Source: Rana temporaria
Taxonomy: Eukaryota > Chordata > Amphibia > Anura > Ranidae
NCBI RefSeq assembly: GCF_905171775.1
Contig: NC_053499.1
Coordinates: 139,969,422 to 140,033,421 of the forward strand
DNA length: 64,000 bases
Direction of reading: 5' to 3'
Shown here: positions 46,016 through 58,540 of the stretch, piece after piece
How positions within the stretch are numbered: the first letter of the stretch is position 1
Layout of the letters: every line of letters starts with the position of its first letter
Made by a program: the position numbers and the translations under genes
The notes under the pieces: generated by a model
What the model was told of the DNA's origin: nothing
The model's input: the letters and a program-made list of their open reading frames with translations, nothing else
Database searches by the model: none

Positions 46016-46911
46016 CAATTATACTATATCTGTAATTGTGTTGCTGTGCACAGTTCATAATAATTACATTTTCAGAACTTTTCATACTTTAAATTGTATA
46101 TGTTTTTTTCATTTTCGGAAATGTGAAATTCTTTGTTTATTAGACGGATAATAAAGCCTCTTCAATTCTAATTATGATTAGACTGTCCTGATGAAAATGG
46201 GTTAATTTGCTAAAGGCAAATAGGTTGTTCTGTTTGCAAAGGGATTTTCCCTTATCTTAGAGAGTGAATCACGTGTAAGCAAAAAAATACTGTTTTCTTA
46301 ATTTACATGCATGTCATTGAGCCGAACATGGGAAATCAAAAGAGTCCATTTTGAAGGGGTCCGGGTACTGCCCTGGGGGACATGTATCAATGCAATTTTT
46401 TTCAATGATCATTGAATGATCTTTTTAAAGGAGCAGTGATTTTAATCATGCTTAAAGTGAAATAATAAAAATGCCTTTAAATATAGTGCCTGGGGGGGCC
46501 CTTATTCTGCCTGTAAACTGACGCATCTGTAGCACGTATACAACATGCTGCAGCAAAAATGAAATTTTTAAAGAATACAAATCACATTTATATTGACTCG
46601 CTGTTGTAAATGCCAGCACCCAGCACGAAGGGGCCCAAAGGGCCTGGTATGGACTGGGCAGCGGGGACACCACACTGTTTTTTTTTTTCTTATATTGCCG
46701 TAATTTTTTTTAAAAACTGCCTCATTGGTTGTTAAGGACCTCACGCCCAGCTTCATGCTCCTTCAAAATCAGCCATGCACTCTGGGGCGTTTGGTGAAGC
46801 GAATACCTGCTGAACGCCCTGCAAATTTGTGTGTTCACCGAACAGGCATGGTTCGGGCCAAACTTTTGCTCTGCCGGAACCGTTCACCCAACTCTACTTA
46901 CAACCTGTAGA

Positions 46912-46920
46912 CAGACAGAT

Positions 46921-46980
<60 letters not shown>

Positions 46981-46981
46981 C
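46912..46981. repeat. (GATA)n microsatellite, second
   Basis: GACAGACAGATAGAAA then about 13 GATA units. Confidence 0.95.
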
Positions 46982-47143
46982 ATTTAATTACATTCAAGAT
47001 TAGGTAGATCAAAGCTAGAAGGAAACTTGGGATAAGATCCTGGGCCAATTATTTTTATACACAAATGTTTATAAGGCTAAGCTCGCATGGAGGCCAAAAA
47101 GGGTGTCAAGAATTTTAAGCACCTGACAAATAGATTCCTAAAT

Positions 47144-47880
47144 TATTAATACTATTATTATTATTATTATTATACAGTATTTATATAGTGACAACAGTTT
47201 ACACAGTGCTTTACAATGTAGAGGGCGGACAGTACAATTACGATATAGTTCAATACAGAAGGTATAGGAGGGCCCTGCTTATGGAGCTTACAATCTAAAG
47301 GGAGTGGGAGGCGATACAAAGGTAATAGCTGCTGGGATGATCTGATGGAGATGACTCAGGTACAGTTCTTAGGTGGGTGTTGGATAGGCTTCCCTGAATT
47401 AGTGAGTTTTTAGGGATGATATAAAGGTGGACAGGGTAGGGGCTGACTGGACAAACCGGTGCAGGGAGTTCCCGAGGATGGGAGAGGCTTTGAAAAAGTA
47501 CTGGAGGTGAGTATGGGAGGAGGCAACAAGGGAGCTAGAGAGTAGGAGGTCCTGGGAGGAGCGAGAGCACGATTTGGGCATTATCTGGAGATGAGGTTGG
47601 TGATGTAGCTGGTGGTGATGTTGTGAATGGCCTTGTATGTTTTGGTTAGTATTTAGAATTTTATACAATGGGGTACGGGAAGCCAGTGAAGGGATTGGCA
47701 GAGAGGAGCAGCAGTCACTGATCGGTTTGTAAGGTGTGTTAGTCAAGCAGTATCATTCATAATAGACTGAAGGGGGATAGCCTATGTAAAGGTAGGCCAG
47801 TGAAGAGGGAGTTGCAGTATTCGGGGTGGGAAATAACCAAGGAGTGAATACCTTGTTTTGTGGTGTCGTTAGTCAGGAAG
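47144..47880 (-). mobile_element. LINE fragment with 3' (TTA)n end
   Basis: Minus strand: 3' (AAT)n tail at the left edge, an untranslated end with 'ttgtaaagcactgtgtaaact', then the reverse-transcriptase tail frame (SSQDLLLSSSLVASSHTHLQ, ILGNSLHRFVQSAPTLSTFI) corresponding to the LWNSLP block at 41085. Several stops. Confidence 0.65.
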
Positions 47881-48090
47881 AAGCAAATACTGAAATTGTT
47901 GCGGAGGTTAAGGCAGCAGAATGTAGCCAGAGATTGGATGTGGGGGACTGTAAGAGAGATCAGAGTCTAGGATTACACACAGCACCTTGGTGTGTGTGGC
48001 TGTTGATCTCATTGATCTCATGTGATCAGGATGGAAAGTGAAGGAGCATGCATGCTCCGAACGTGAGCTCGTCCATGCCTCCTGTCCATT

Positions 48091-48928
48091 AGACATGTGC
48101 ATTCGTTTTCGTCCGAATGCATTTTCGTCCGAATTTCAGGTATTTTCGTTATCGTTTTAACAAACGATAACGAAAGCACAGAAAACGAAAACCGAAAGAT
48201 CCGACATAAACAAATGCTTTATTTTCATTTTCGTTGCGGTCGAATGTGCCTAACCTTAACTCTATTAGTCCAATATTATTCTACATAAAGAGAAAATATT
48301 CGACATAGAGAGACATGAAGATTCGACATAGAGAGACATGAAGAGTCAAATTTTTTCAATTTTTTTTTAAAGATTCTGTTGAATCTTTTTTTTTTTTTCT
48401 TAGAACATTCGACAGACACCATAAGCCTTCAATGACAGATTCGACATAGAGAGACATGAAGATTTGACATAGAGAGACATGAAGATTCGACATAGAGAGA
48501 CATGAAGAGTCCAATTTTTTATTTTTTTTTAAAGATTCTGTCGAATCTTCTTATTTTTTTTTTTTTTTAGAACATTCGACAGACACCATAAGCCTTCAAT
48601 GACAGATTCGACATAGAGAGACATGAAGATTCGACATAGAGAGACATGAAGATTCGACATAGAGAGACATGAAGAGTCAAAATTTTTTGTTTTTTTAAAG
48701 AGTCTGTCGAATCTTCTTTTTCTTTTTTTTTTCTTAGAACATTCGACAGACACCATGAGCCTTCAATGACAGATTCGACCTTAATTTGGATTTCCGGACG
48801 AAAGCATTTTTTTTTTTACGAAAAACGAAATAAATAAAAACGTATTTCGGGAGGAACTAAATAAAAAAAAATTCGGACAAAAAAGAAATTACGAAACAAA
48901 ATATTTCAGTGTGCACATATCTACTGTC
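48091..48928. mobile_element. Element with AGACATGTGCA-type ends and internal array
   Basis: The left ATTAGACATGTGCATTCG and right CAGTGTGCACATATCTACTG are loosely inverted. It contains TTCGTCCGAAT / ATTCGGAC pairs, a perfect hairpin TTTCGTTATCGTTT / AAACGATAACGAAA, and the tandem array below. Confidence 0.6.
48292..48785. repeat. 167-bp higher-order tandem repeat, three copies
   Basis: AGAACATTCGACAGACACCAT recurs at about 48403, 48571 and 48737. Each unit starts with two or three copies of a 23-bp subunit (TTCGACATAGAGAGACATGAAG) and continues with an AT-rich spacer. The minus-strand frame at 48529-48756 is repeat-driven. Confidence 0.9.
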
Positions 48929-48929
48929 C

Positions 48930-49470
48930 ATCACTGCTGATGTGCTTGTTGTGTGAATATCTTCAGTCTTTGAGCCTCGGGAACCACCGGAGCTGCCTGG
49001 AACTGCTGACCACCACCGCTGCCCAGCTGGACTACAGGAGCCCAAGCTACTTATGCCATGCACATTATATCTCACCAAAATGTGAGTTGATCTTACTTTT
49101 ATTAAACATTGAATTTTAACTGACATACTGCACTCAGAGTGGTGCCGCTCCTCTCCTCTCTCTCTCTCACAGCCTAAGTAGAAAAGCCTGTCCAGTACCA
49201 GCAGCCGCATAGTAGGACTCTTGCTTTCTGTATCTCAAAGCAGAAGTCCGATATACCCCTACTATATCAGGCATATAGCGCTGCAATCAGCAAAGCTTAT
49301 GCTCCCTGCTGATTGGAGAACTCTAGCTATGACCCAGCAGGGGGCGTGTCAGACCTCTGCTATGAGACCACTGCTTCCACACTGAAAGATAGGGTCCTAT
49401 CTGCAGTGAACAGGCTTTTTCAGGCTGGGCCAGATTTTTTAAAGAAAACTATAAGATTTTGAACACAATA
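48930..49470. other. No gene recognised
   Basis: Mixed-composition DNA, partly pyrimidine-rich (49155-49175). No exon or repeat end identified. Confidence 0.4.
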
Positions 49471-49479
49471 TGTTTTGAT

Positions 49480-50215
49480 GCAGGTGGAAACTATTTAGCT
49501 AATTAAAACTTTAATAAGGCATTAACTGATTTGCATGTACAATCAGAGAGCATATCACGATCACCCCCGCACAGTAAAGATTACCCAGCACACACATCCC
49601 ATAGTGGCAAACAAAAAACAACTCTCCTGGGACCGGTACATGCTCAATTCATCTTCGCTTTAATGGACTTTTCTCCTCTATTAGTGGAAAAGGATCAAGC
49701 CAATGATATACCGCAACTAGCAGACAGTTAATTTTTAGGAGATATTTATCTTCATTCTATCCCCGGTGGCAGCTTTCAATTTTCTGTTTTATGTAGCCCT
49801 TGTGATAAAATAACAATAAGACACTTAACGATTGTATGCTTCTGCATCTTTACATAAGACTAACAATGAGCAAAGGGATCTCACTGATAAGCTTTGAAGA
49901 ATGTTTATGAATCTAGAAGTCTCTGAAGAAGTGTTCTATCCATTATTACCAGAAAAAATAAATACTTTTAGATCTTCGGTAAAGCAACATTGATGATAGT
50001 ATGCAAACTTTAGAAACAATTCACAGATCTTAAAGAATTCAAGTACATAAACTAAAATCTGATTGGTTATCACTTACTGCACTATACACATCACAAAAGT
50101 ATAACTAAGGCCAACTCTTTTTTTTAGGTTGAGAAGAGAATGATTACATACCAAAATCTTTTATTTTTTTACCCTCTGTGTCCCATTTTGGTGATCTGAC
50201 ATGTGTGTGATAGCG
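49480..50215. other. Repeat-free island, possible conserved non-coding DNA
   Basis: TTAGCTAATTAAAACTTTAAT, ACTGATTTGCATGTAC (octamer-like) and other AT-core sites in sequence without repeat character. No coding frame with features. Confidence 0.3.
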
Positions 50216-50221
50216 ATAAAC

Positions 50222-50750
50222 CAGTGGTCTCCATTCTGCAGCCTAGGGGCCTAGGGGCCTTTGCCAGCATATGTCTGGCCCTTGGGGGCACTATTACTCC
50301 CAGTGACACAAATAAGGGGGGGGGGCAACTGACACCAATGATGAGGCATTATTCCTTCCCCTGATAGCAATGATGGGGCACTATTTTTCAGACTCAAACC
50401 AATACTGGGGCACTATTCCTACCTCTGACACCAATGATGGGGCACTAGTTATTCCCCCTTTACCAACAATGGTGCACAATTCCTCCAACTGGCACCAACA
50501 TTGGGCACAATTCCTCCCACTGACACCAATACTGGGACACCATTCCTCCCACTGACACCAATGACGAGGCATTATTCCTTTCCCTGATAGCAACGATGGG
50601 GCACTATTCTTCTGACTGAAACCAATACTGGGGTACTATTCCTCCCTCTGATACCAATGATGGGGCACTATTTCTTCCCCTTTTACCAACAAAGGGGCAC
50701 TATTTCTCCAACTGGCACCAACATTGGGCACAATTCCTCCCACTTATGGC
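50222..50750 (+). mobile_element. hAT-type element end with 36-bp-class minisatellite
   Basis: The left terminus CCAGTGGTCTCCATTCTGCAG is the inverse of the TTTGGAGACCACTGG end at 9168-9182 and 11077-11091. The body is a degenerate tandem array around CACTATTCCTCCCACTGACACCAATGATGGGG, as in the start of the 1909-bp unit (reversed). The right terminus is not found. Confidence 0.65.
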
Positions 50751-50871
50751 AAGTGGAAAAGAAGATTTATTTTTTCTGCCGGGCTTATTTAACCTGTAGT
50801 TTTTACTTCTCAAGGATAGGGCTTATGTTTGTTCTGAAAAGGTTAATTTCCAAGCCCGGAAGTCAGCTGAG

Positions 50872-51014
50872 GTACACAAAGGTGTGGGGATGCTCATGAC
50901 ATTAATGGCCTAATATGGCCAGATGGCCATGTTAGGTCATGTAATTGATCTAATGTGACCATTATGGCCATATTTGGTCAATGATATCATGAGCATTCCC
51001 ACCCCTTTGTGTAC
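50872..51014. repeat. Inverted repeat, arms about 65 bp
   Basis: GTACACAAAGGTGTGGGGATGC and GCATTCCCACCCCTTTGTGTAC form the outer stem. Inner parts contain GGCC/TGGCCAT palindromic blocks. Confidence 0.85.
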
Positions 51015-51271
51015 GCCTGCTGTTGAAATCCCCCACCCACAGTATATTGACCCTGGAATGACAGCTGACTTCTGGGTTCGGACATTTGGAGCAAACACAA
51101 GCTCACCTCTACTCACAAGGGTTACCATCAGGGCTCAAGTCCTGCAGGAACGCGTGGGAACGGAGTTCCTGCACTTTTTTTACAGCAGGAACGCAGTTCC
51201 CTTTGCAGGACTAGAGCAGCCGAGCCACCCGAGCCAATCCTTCACTGAGCGGCAATGCCCAGCTTAACTCA

Positions 51272-51677
51272 CTGTTATGCCCCGTACACACCATCACTTT
51301 ATGTGATGAAAAAAAACGACATTTTCTGTGAAGTAAAAAATGACGTTTTTGAAACTTCAATTTTCAAAGACGAAGTTGCCTACACACCATCGTTTTTCTC
51401 ACAATGTTCTAGCAAAGCGAGGTTACGTTCTCACCACTTTTTCCATTGAAGCTTGCTTCATAAGTAGCTTCTGGGAATGCGCGGGTGAAAAAACGTGTGA
51501 AGTAAAAGTTGATGTTTTGAAAAACGACACATAAAATTGAAGCATGCTTCAATTTTTTTTGGTCGTTTTTTAGAAGACATAAAACGACGTTTTCCCCCAC
51601 ACACGGTCAATTAAAGTGACGTTTTTAAAAACGTAGTTTTTTTACATCGCATAAAACGACCGTGTGTACGCGGCATT
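51272..51677. mobile_element. MITE with GCCCCGTACACACC / GTGTGTACGCGGCAT ends
   Basis: Left ATGCCCCGTACACACCATC, right GACCGTGTGTACGCGGCAT, inverted. The body has AAAACGAC / GTCGTTTT and GAAGCATGCTTC palindromes. Same superfamily style as 27405-28627 and 58149-58546. Confidence 0.7.
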
Positions 51678-51774
51678 AGGGGCAGGCGAACCTTAGTAAT
51701 CTTTTATGTTACTGGCTGCTTCCTGAATATGGATTCATTGGGTAGTTTGCGGGTATTCCCTCACTTCCTCGATG

Positions 51775-51824
51775 CCGCAATGTCTCCTGGGAACTTTTGT
51801 CATTGTTCCCAGGAGACATTGCGG
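51775..51824. repeat. Perfect 20-bp stem hairpin
   Basis: CCGCAATGTCTCCTGGGAAC and its exact inverse around a 10-bp loop. Confidence 0.95.
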
Positions 51825-52089
51825 AGGTCTGCCGTGAGTTATCGCAGGATTTAGAAAGAACATGCGCTTTAGTAATTATGCATATGAGTGTATAATTTTT
51901 TTTTTTGGTGGGGGAGTGGATCTTGGGTGGGATTTCCCACACTTTTTTCCCCAGGACTTGACCCTTGGTTACCATCTGCAAGATGTCTACTCTCTAGCTC
52001 CTGGCACTGCCCATGTTAGCCTTGGAATTGCACTAGTCTCTTTACATCAAGGGTGTTTCCGCTCTTCTGGTTGCATTCATCATAACATA

Positions 52090-53055
52090 AAATAAAAGGA
52101 ACTGGCAGGGGAAGTGGATCCTTTCCTAACTGCAGGTGTGAAGACTAAAGAGAATAGATTTCCCTAGCAAAGTTTCTGACAGACAAAAGAAACCGTTGAA
52201 TGATTTAACTCTCCATCATCTAATAAAATCTGAAATAACAGTTCTGGGTTGACTGTTCCCTTGAAATCTCTCAATCTTCAAACCTTCTTGGCAGTTGGGG
52301 GGTGGAATATAAATGTGCGGATTTCGCTTTGAATCCGGCTTTGAGCTAAAGCTTGTTTAGATGTAAATAAAAGGAGTTTAGAAAATATCCACGACTGCTG
52401 AAGAATTATGAATGCCTCAGTGATTATTTCACAAAATATAGTTTCTTCTTTATAAACTTAGCTTGTTAAGAAGTAGCGATACTGCATAGCTATTAAATTC
52501 CTGTGATTAAAGATAGATTGGATTGGGTGGATTGTAATGGTAAAAATATTGAGCTGCCAGCGCAAATGAAGTCTTTTAATTGATTGTCTTAGAAAATGAA
52601 CAGGTGAGCAGGTGTAACACAACACTCCGAGAGTGTTTGGAATGTAGAACAAATTCAATTGCTATGCTCTGGATTTGGGTTTGTGTAAAGCTGAACTCCA
52701 GGCGGATATAAAAGACTCAAATTAATACCGCTCTGTAATCATAAATACATCAGTAAAGATAGGCCCGTAGCTATGAAAGAAGGGAAATAAGTACATGGCT
52801 GGGTGGAAAGGGAATTTGTCAAAGTTGAGTTGATTGGTTTAAAAAAACGCTATAGTAGTGGTCACCTTCTGGATTGGTCAGTAGAAGCAAGCTGATGTGG
52901 AGGAGGGCTGTGGTAGGGTAAGCTTCAGTCCGAGATCTGCAGTCGTTGAATGAATGAGTGAATGTCCCTCCCTCCTTCTCGCCATATTTTTCTTTTGACT
53001 TTGGACAGCCTGGATTTAGGTCATATTAGATATTGACAGTTTGGGTTTTTTGAAG
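52090..53055. other. Repeat-poor non-coding DNA
   Basis: No repeat ends or domains recognised. Composition is similar to the other islands. Confidence 0.3.
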
Positions 53056-53060
53056 GTGGT

Positions 53061-53823
53061 TTAACCACTTGCTGACCATGCTATAGCCTAATCATGAATA
53101 CAGCGTGGTTTTCCAGTTCTAGGATGGCATCATATGATCCCAGTCAGTGGCTCCTTACCATGTGATCAGCTGTGTCCAATCACAGCTGATCACAATGTAA
53201 ACAGAAGCCAGTTATCAGCTTTCATTTCCTCATGCTGACTGCATGAGGAGAGGAGAGTCGATAACTGGCTTGTGTAACAGGGACATGGACACTGATAATC
53301 AGGGCACTTATTATTAGTGTCCTGATTATCAGTGCAGTCCCAACAGTGTCCATCAGTGCTGCCTATCAGTGCCCACTAGTGCTGCCAATTGATGCCCACA
53401 ATGACTGCCAATCAGTGCCCGCCAGTGTTGCCAATCAGTGCTGCCAATCAGTGCCCATCAGTGCCTCCTCATCAGTGTCACCTATCAGTGCCGTCTACCA
53501 GTGTCCATCAGTGCTGCCTACCAGTGCCTATAAGTGCCCATCAGTGCCGACTATCAATTCCCATCAGCGAACATCAGTGAAGGAGAAAAATTGCCCGTTT
53601 GCAACATTTTATAATAAACTATAAAAAAAATCAGCCTTATTTTGGTTATTTACAAACAAAATTAAAACCCAGGGGTAATTAAATATGACCAAAAGAAAGC
53701 TCTAGTTGTGTGAAAAAAAATAATAAAAATTTCATATGGGTAGAGTGTTGCATGACTCACAATTGTCACTGAAAGTGTGACAGCGTTGAAAGCTGAAAAT
53801 TGGCTTGGGCAGGAAGGGGTTAA
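53061..53823 (+). mobile_element. TTAA-flanked element (piggyBac-like), second copy
   Basis: Left TTAACCACTTGCTGACC, right TTGGGCAGGAAGGGGTTAA. It includes 'accaaaagaaagctctagttgtg' and 'aaagctgaaaattggcttgggc', shared with the 35500 fragment. The minisatellite at 53340-53575 (CAGTGCCCATCAGTGCTGCC units) is the inverse of that in 24159-25341. No transposase. Confidence 0.7.
53340..53575 (+). repeat. CATCAGTGC minisatellite
   Basis: Degenerate units of about 12-24 bp. Cys/Pro/Val/Ser-rich frames here are artefacts of the repeat. Confidence 0.9.
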
Positions 53824-54429
53824 AGTGCCCAGTAAGCAGGTGGCTAACCTAGTGTTTTTGGAGAAAGGTTGGGGAGTCTGGGGACTAGAACCAAAAGCGA
53901 TAACCCCAAGCCAGACTCGGGATCGCCTCACAGTGTCCACAGGCAGGGAATTACCTACCTTGTCCCTGGATCCTGTGATGCCTCCCCGCTGTGTGATCAA
54001 GCTGTGTCCTCGCTCGATTAACACAGTGCCTGTGTGCCGCCGAGCTCCGTTCCCTGCGACATTACGACGCACGGGGGTGGAGATCGGTGCCAAATTCAAA
54101 AAAGTAAATACACACATTACATACAGTATACTGTAATCTTATAGATTACAGTACTGTATGAAAAAAATACACACCCCCCTTGTCCCTAGTGGTCTGCCCA
54201 GTGTCCTACATGTACTTTTATATAATAAAGGAAAAAATTAGGAACAACTGCGCTAAGGTGAAAGATTAGGATTGATAAGCAGCAATTAGATTGTGTATAA
54301 ACAAAGTAAATAACGAATAAAAAAGTGTAATTGCGCTAAACCCAAATGTGCACTTATATCAAATGAATAATTGAAACATGTGACCAAGTGCATGTGCTAA
54401 ACAACTAAATATAATAAAAACTGTTCTTT

Positions 54430-54907
54430 CTGCCTGGAAACTGGAAATTGTCCATAGCAACCAAAAAGTGTCCTTTTACACCAAAAGTGGTTTTAGAGCA
54501 GCTAGAAAACAGCGATAATAGATTAGAATCACTTGCAGAATTGAGCGATAGCGATTTATGGGGAAATTCGTCATCAAACAATAAAAGTAATGACAGCGAC
54601 AATTCTACAACTGAGCAAATTTCAGTGTTTTTGATTTGATTACATTATTGAATATTTTTTATTATAATTACATTATTATTTGTTATAATTATTTATAGTT
54701 ATTTATTATATTATAATTTATAATTTTGTTTTTCAAACTTTATCATACCCGGGATGTCTACTAGACTCTTGTTTGGGCAGATTTAAGTGAGTTATTCCTA
54801 AGAATTGCAGGCCTACAATATAAAACACCAAATGTCCATGCAAAATAATGGTACCGCTTTCAGCACCTAAAATCTGAAATAATCATACCGCCAGGGAGGT
54901 TAAATGA
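54430..54907 (+). mobile_element. TTAA-type element with possible transposase N-terminal remnant
   Basis: The right end CATACCGCCAGGGAGGTTAA is a TTAA terminus. At 54448-54639 a 63-residue frame reads LEQLENSDNRLESLAELSDS then a Ser/Asn/Asp-rich run, an acidic, low-complexity N-terminus of the type found in piggyBac transposases. No catalytic Asp-rich domain follows, so it is a deletion derivative. Confidence 0.5.
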
Positions 54908-56180
54908 GGTGTATGCCCAAAGATTGATGCAATGAACATATAAGAATACATTGCTCCATAAAACAAAGGTGGACATCAAAGACAAACTTTATTAAAACGT
55001 CTATCAACTGTTAAAACCATGTTGCAACAGGATCAAAGCGTTACAATGAAACCGTTTCTTCAGCAAAGGTACAGCAATTAAGCATAAAACAATCATGACA
55101 GAAATAGTTGGGTACATAATGTTAAATGTTAAAAACCAAGAGAGTTGGCACACAACATTCTCTACGTGTTTCGGGAACCATCACTTCTTCAGGAGCAATC
55201 GCCAATCATCCGTCTATAAAGAACATATGAGTATGCATAAGTACCACTGTAATCTAGGTAGTCATAAAGTAGAGAATTTAGCCCAAATGAGAGCAAAGAT
55301 CAAGGATTGATTGTCGTTACTCACAAAAATGGCTACCATCATGAGCACCAGGTGCCGACAGCCAAAAAGTCACTCCATGGGTGTCCACCACGGGAACTGA
55401 GGGGGCCATACCGATGCACAATGGGTTGCAGTATGAGGACCGCAAAGGGCAAAAGGAATGTCCATAAGAGGGTCACCGGTGGTCAAATGACCATCTGGGA
55501 GATTCTATAAGAAAGATATAATATGTAGTATTTCAGATGTAAGTATTGTATATAATTATGTTACAAAAGTATGAATTTTAAATATATTACATCAATAAGT
55601 AATTAAAACCTATACATATATAAGCTGATAGTGACATATCAACCCAAGAGAGAGATAGTAGGTGAATATATAGTGAAAATCGGTGCTAGTATTCCTGGAT
55701 ATTGAAGTATCCTAAATAAATATAATAGGGTGTAAGTGTGAAAAGTATTAGAATGACCATAAGAGATTAAATAAAAGAATGAAATAAAAACCAAAGTGCA
55801 GAGTGTAGAGATGGCCCTGATTCCACGTGACCAATAGACCTAAACTGAGGAAAGTTTAGGTGATGTAGTGAGTATTTTTTTTGGCAACGCCACAGGGATG
55901 GAGAAGTATGTGCGCCTCATTTAAAGTCCCAAACTCTTTCCCATAGTACAACTCCTGTTTACTTTCCATATGTGGGGGGAAAGAAGACCCTTGCCCCAGT
56001 GGAGGGTAGTACTTCCCAAAAAGCCCAGGAAAACCTGGCCAGCAGAGTTAGCTATTGCTTCTCTTACCAACTCTGGAGGGCTACATAACTAAACCCACAT
56101 TGCCATATGCAGTAATACAGGGAATACCAACAGGGCACAATAAAAGCAAAACACATTACACTCACAACATTACAATACCT
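54908..56180. other. Unassigned DNA, possible retroelement piece
   Basis: 'acgtgtttcgggaaccatcacttcttcagg' near 55167 is a phrase I associate with abundant frog retroelement untranslated regions. The surroundings have no domain. Confidence 0.35.
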
Positions 56181-56182
56181 TC

Positions 56183-56676
56183 TTAAAGCGGGGGTTCACC
56201 CTAAAAAAAAAAAAAAAAATCTAACATGCCATCTAGCATAGTAGCGTGAGCTACAGTATGCCTTTATTTTATTTTTTGGCGCCGTACTCACTGTTTAATC
56301 CCGGAGATAAGTTTCAGTCTAGTAGGCGTTCCTAGTCAGAGGGAAACATGGCGCATCACACCTCATGGAAATAGCCGAAATAGGACGTGGCTCTTCACGC
56401 CGCCTGCGCAGTCAGCTCCGATGTCTGTGCCCAGGCGCCGTAAAGCGCCGTGAAGAGCCAAGTCCTACTCGGGAGGTGTGACGCACAATAGCTGGCCGTC
56501 AATCATTGTCCCCTCTGACTAGGAACGCCCATTCCCCGCGGGGAGCCTGAAACTTATCTCCGGGATTAAACAGTGAGTACGGGGCCAAAAAAATAAATAA
56601 AGGCATACTGTAGCTCGCGCTACTATGCTTGATTTAATGGTAGAATATTGTTATTGAGGGTGAACCACCGTTTTAA
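56183..56676. mobile_element. T2-like TTAA MITE, copy 1
   Basis: Ends TTAAAGCGGGGGTTCACCCT and GGGTGAACCACCGTTTTAA, with long sub-terminal inverted parts (GAGCTACAGTATGCCT / AGGCATACTGTAGCTC; GGCTCTTCACG / CGTGAAGAGCC). Both TTAAAG-type ends and TTAA targets match the T2/Kolobok style described in frogs. Confidence 0.8.
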
Positions 56677-56684
56677 GCACCCAC

Positions 56685-57895
56685 TTAGAAGATAGGCTGG
56701 GTCATAGGTGTGCGCAGCCTATTGCATTAGGGTGTGCCCCCCAAAGCCCAAATACACAGTAGAGCAGTAGATGTTGTCGGTAGAGCAGTGGACGGTGTCA
56801 GTAGGGAATGAGATTGGTTTCAGTATTATTTTTCTTTTTTTTAGAATATAATTATTTTTTTATTTTTTTAAAACAGCACACCCTGTGCGCACGCCTATGG
56901 GCTGGGTAGAGGTATGCCTACAAGAAAGGAGTTGCAATAGTCAACGAAAAGGTTAACAAGGGAAGTGAATGAGCAATTTGGTGGTTTCATTTGTTATATG
57001 AAGTTGCATATTTTGGATATGTTACAGAGGTGAAGCCACCATATTTACAATGTTCCAGTTCTTCACCTCCCTCTCTCTCTCTATATGCTGTGTCAAGGTT
57101 TACAGGAGTATAACATAAAAACAGATTGAAGTGCTACTTAATAACAATTACATTCTTTTTTAAAGAATACATAACTGGATTAAATGTAGGTCATCTATAT
57201 ATGCCTGGAGATTTGCTTTAAAAAAGCCTATGGTATCTGTTTAATCTCTTTCAAGAGAGTCATTGTTTTGACTGCAGCTCAAGAACGTGGTCTTAACTGA
57301 CATGACTGAAAAGTGAGACGGAGCCTTTTGTGTATATTATCTGGAATATTATGGCAAATAGCATATGTTCCCCCTGGAGGATTCCTACATTTGTATGATA
57401 TGTGATAGATGACATTTATACCACGTTTCACCAGAACAACTCAAATATCATTAGATTGTGGATTAACTGAACTGTCATCTACACAGCAGCGAGATGCATT
57501 CACGGTGGTTGATTTAGGGGCTGATTCTATAAGGTCGCAAGAACAGATGGTAATCCCAGTAGCTGACAACCTTCTCATTTAAAAAATCAGAAAGTGTTTT
57601 ATAATGTCTAGTGCTAAATGTCAGATTAGCAATGGAGACAAGTTGAGCTGGAAACTTTAAAAAATACTTTATTTAAAGCTGTAACCAGGGCCGATCCGCC
57701 CTATAGGCTCACTATGCAAGCCGCTTAGGGCCCCGCAAAGCTGTGGAGGGCCCCCCAAATTACTAGAGGCCCCTCACCCCGCTTCTCAACTCTCTGGCTG
57801 CATGGGAGAAGAGGTAAGTCAGCACCCCCCGCTTCTCACTTTAATCTTTAATGTGAGGTCAGGATCGGCACTGGCTGTAACCGACATATATGAAG
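56685..57895. other. No gene or classified repeat
   Basis: Contains two short 'cagcacaccctgtgcgcacgcctatg' type pieces (56700-56730, 56875-56900), probably a decayed dispersed repeat. Otherwise unassigned. Confidence 0.4.
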
Positions 57896-57904
57896 CATTA
57901 ACTT

Positions 57905-58148
57905 AGGCATCAGCAGTACAAGGGTTGTTGGATGGTGACAGCTGATGTCACATCTCTATATACAGTGATAGCCCATCATGTGGGTTTTGAAGCTGTGGGT
58001 AATTTTTTGGAGTACAATTCAAACTTACCCAGACGACAAAATAACTTTATCTTGGAGCTTTTGAAGTTTGCAGCCTCTCAGAATTATTTTTGGTTTGGAG
58101 GCCAGTACTATTTACAAAACAAAATGGGTAGCTATGGGAGCTAAATAT
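57905..58148 (+). pseudogene. Penelope-like reverse-transcriptase fragment
   Basis: The frame reads TADVTSLYTVIAHHVGFEAV, later YFWFGGQYYLQ and, after a one-base shift, VAMGAKYDPS. DVTSLYTxI and F.G.YYLQ..G.AMG are signature blocks around the first catalytic aspartate and finger of Penelope-like element reverse transcriptases. It is cut by the MITE at 58149. Endonuclease and remaining RT motifs are not found. Confidence 0.6.
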
Positions 58149-58540
58149 GACCCCAGCCCCAGAAAAGTTCGATGTGAGCTTTTGGTCAGAAGTTCTGATC
58201 GTGTGTAGGCTCCATCTGACTTTTTCTGCTAGAATTTCCGACAGCAAAAATTTGAGAGTGGTTTCTCAATTTTTCTGACAAGAAAAGTTCTTGTCGGAAA
58301 TTCTGATAGTCTGTATATGCAATTCTGACGCGCAAAAAAACATGCATGCTCGGAATCAATTTGACGCATGCTCGGAATCATTGAACTTAATTTTTCTCGG
58401 CTCGTTGTAGTGTTGTACGGTTCTTGACGGTCAACATTGTGTGACTGTGTGTATGCAACACAAGTTTGAGTCAACATTCCGTCTAAAAAAAATCCACGGT
58501 TTTCTTGTCGGAATTTTCGATCATGTGTACGCGGCATTAC
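58149..58540. mobile_element. MITE with GTGTACGCGGCATTA end
   Basis: Right end GATCATGTGTACGCGGCATTA; the body includes TTTTTCTGACAAGAAAAG and TTGACGCATGCTCGGAATCA direct blocks. It separates the Penelope-like fragment from a Tx1-like fragment. The left end is approximate. Confidence 0.55.

Noticed and set aside
53662..54136. Antiparallel frames of 151 and 119 residues
   Set aside because: They span the end of a TTAA element and flanking repeat. They are complementary and lack domain motifs.
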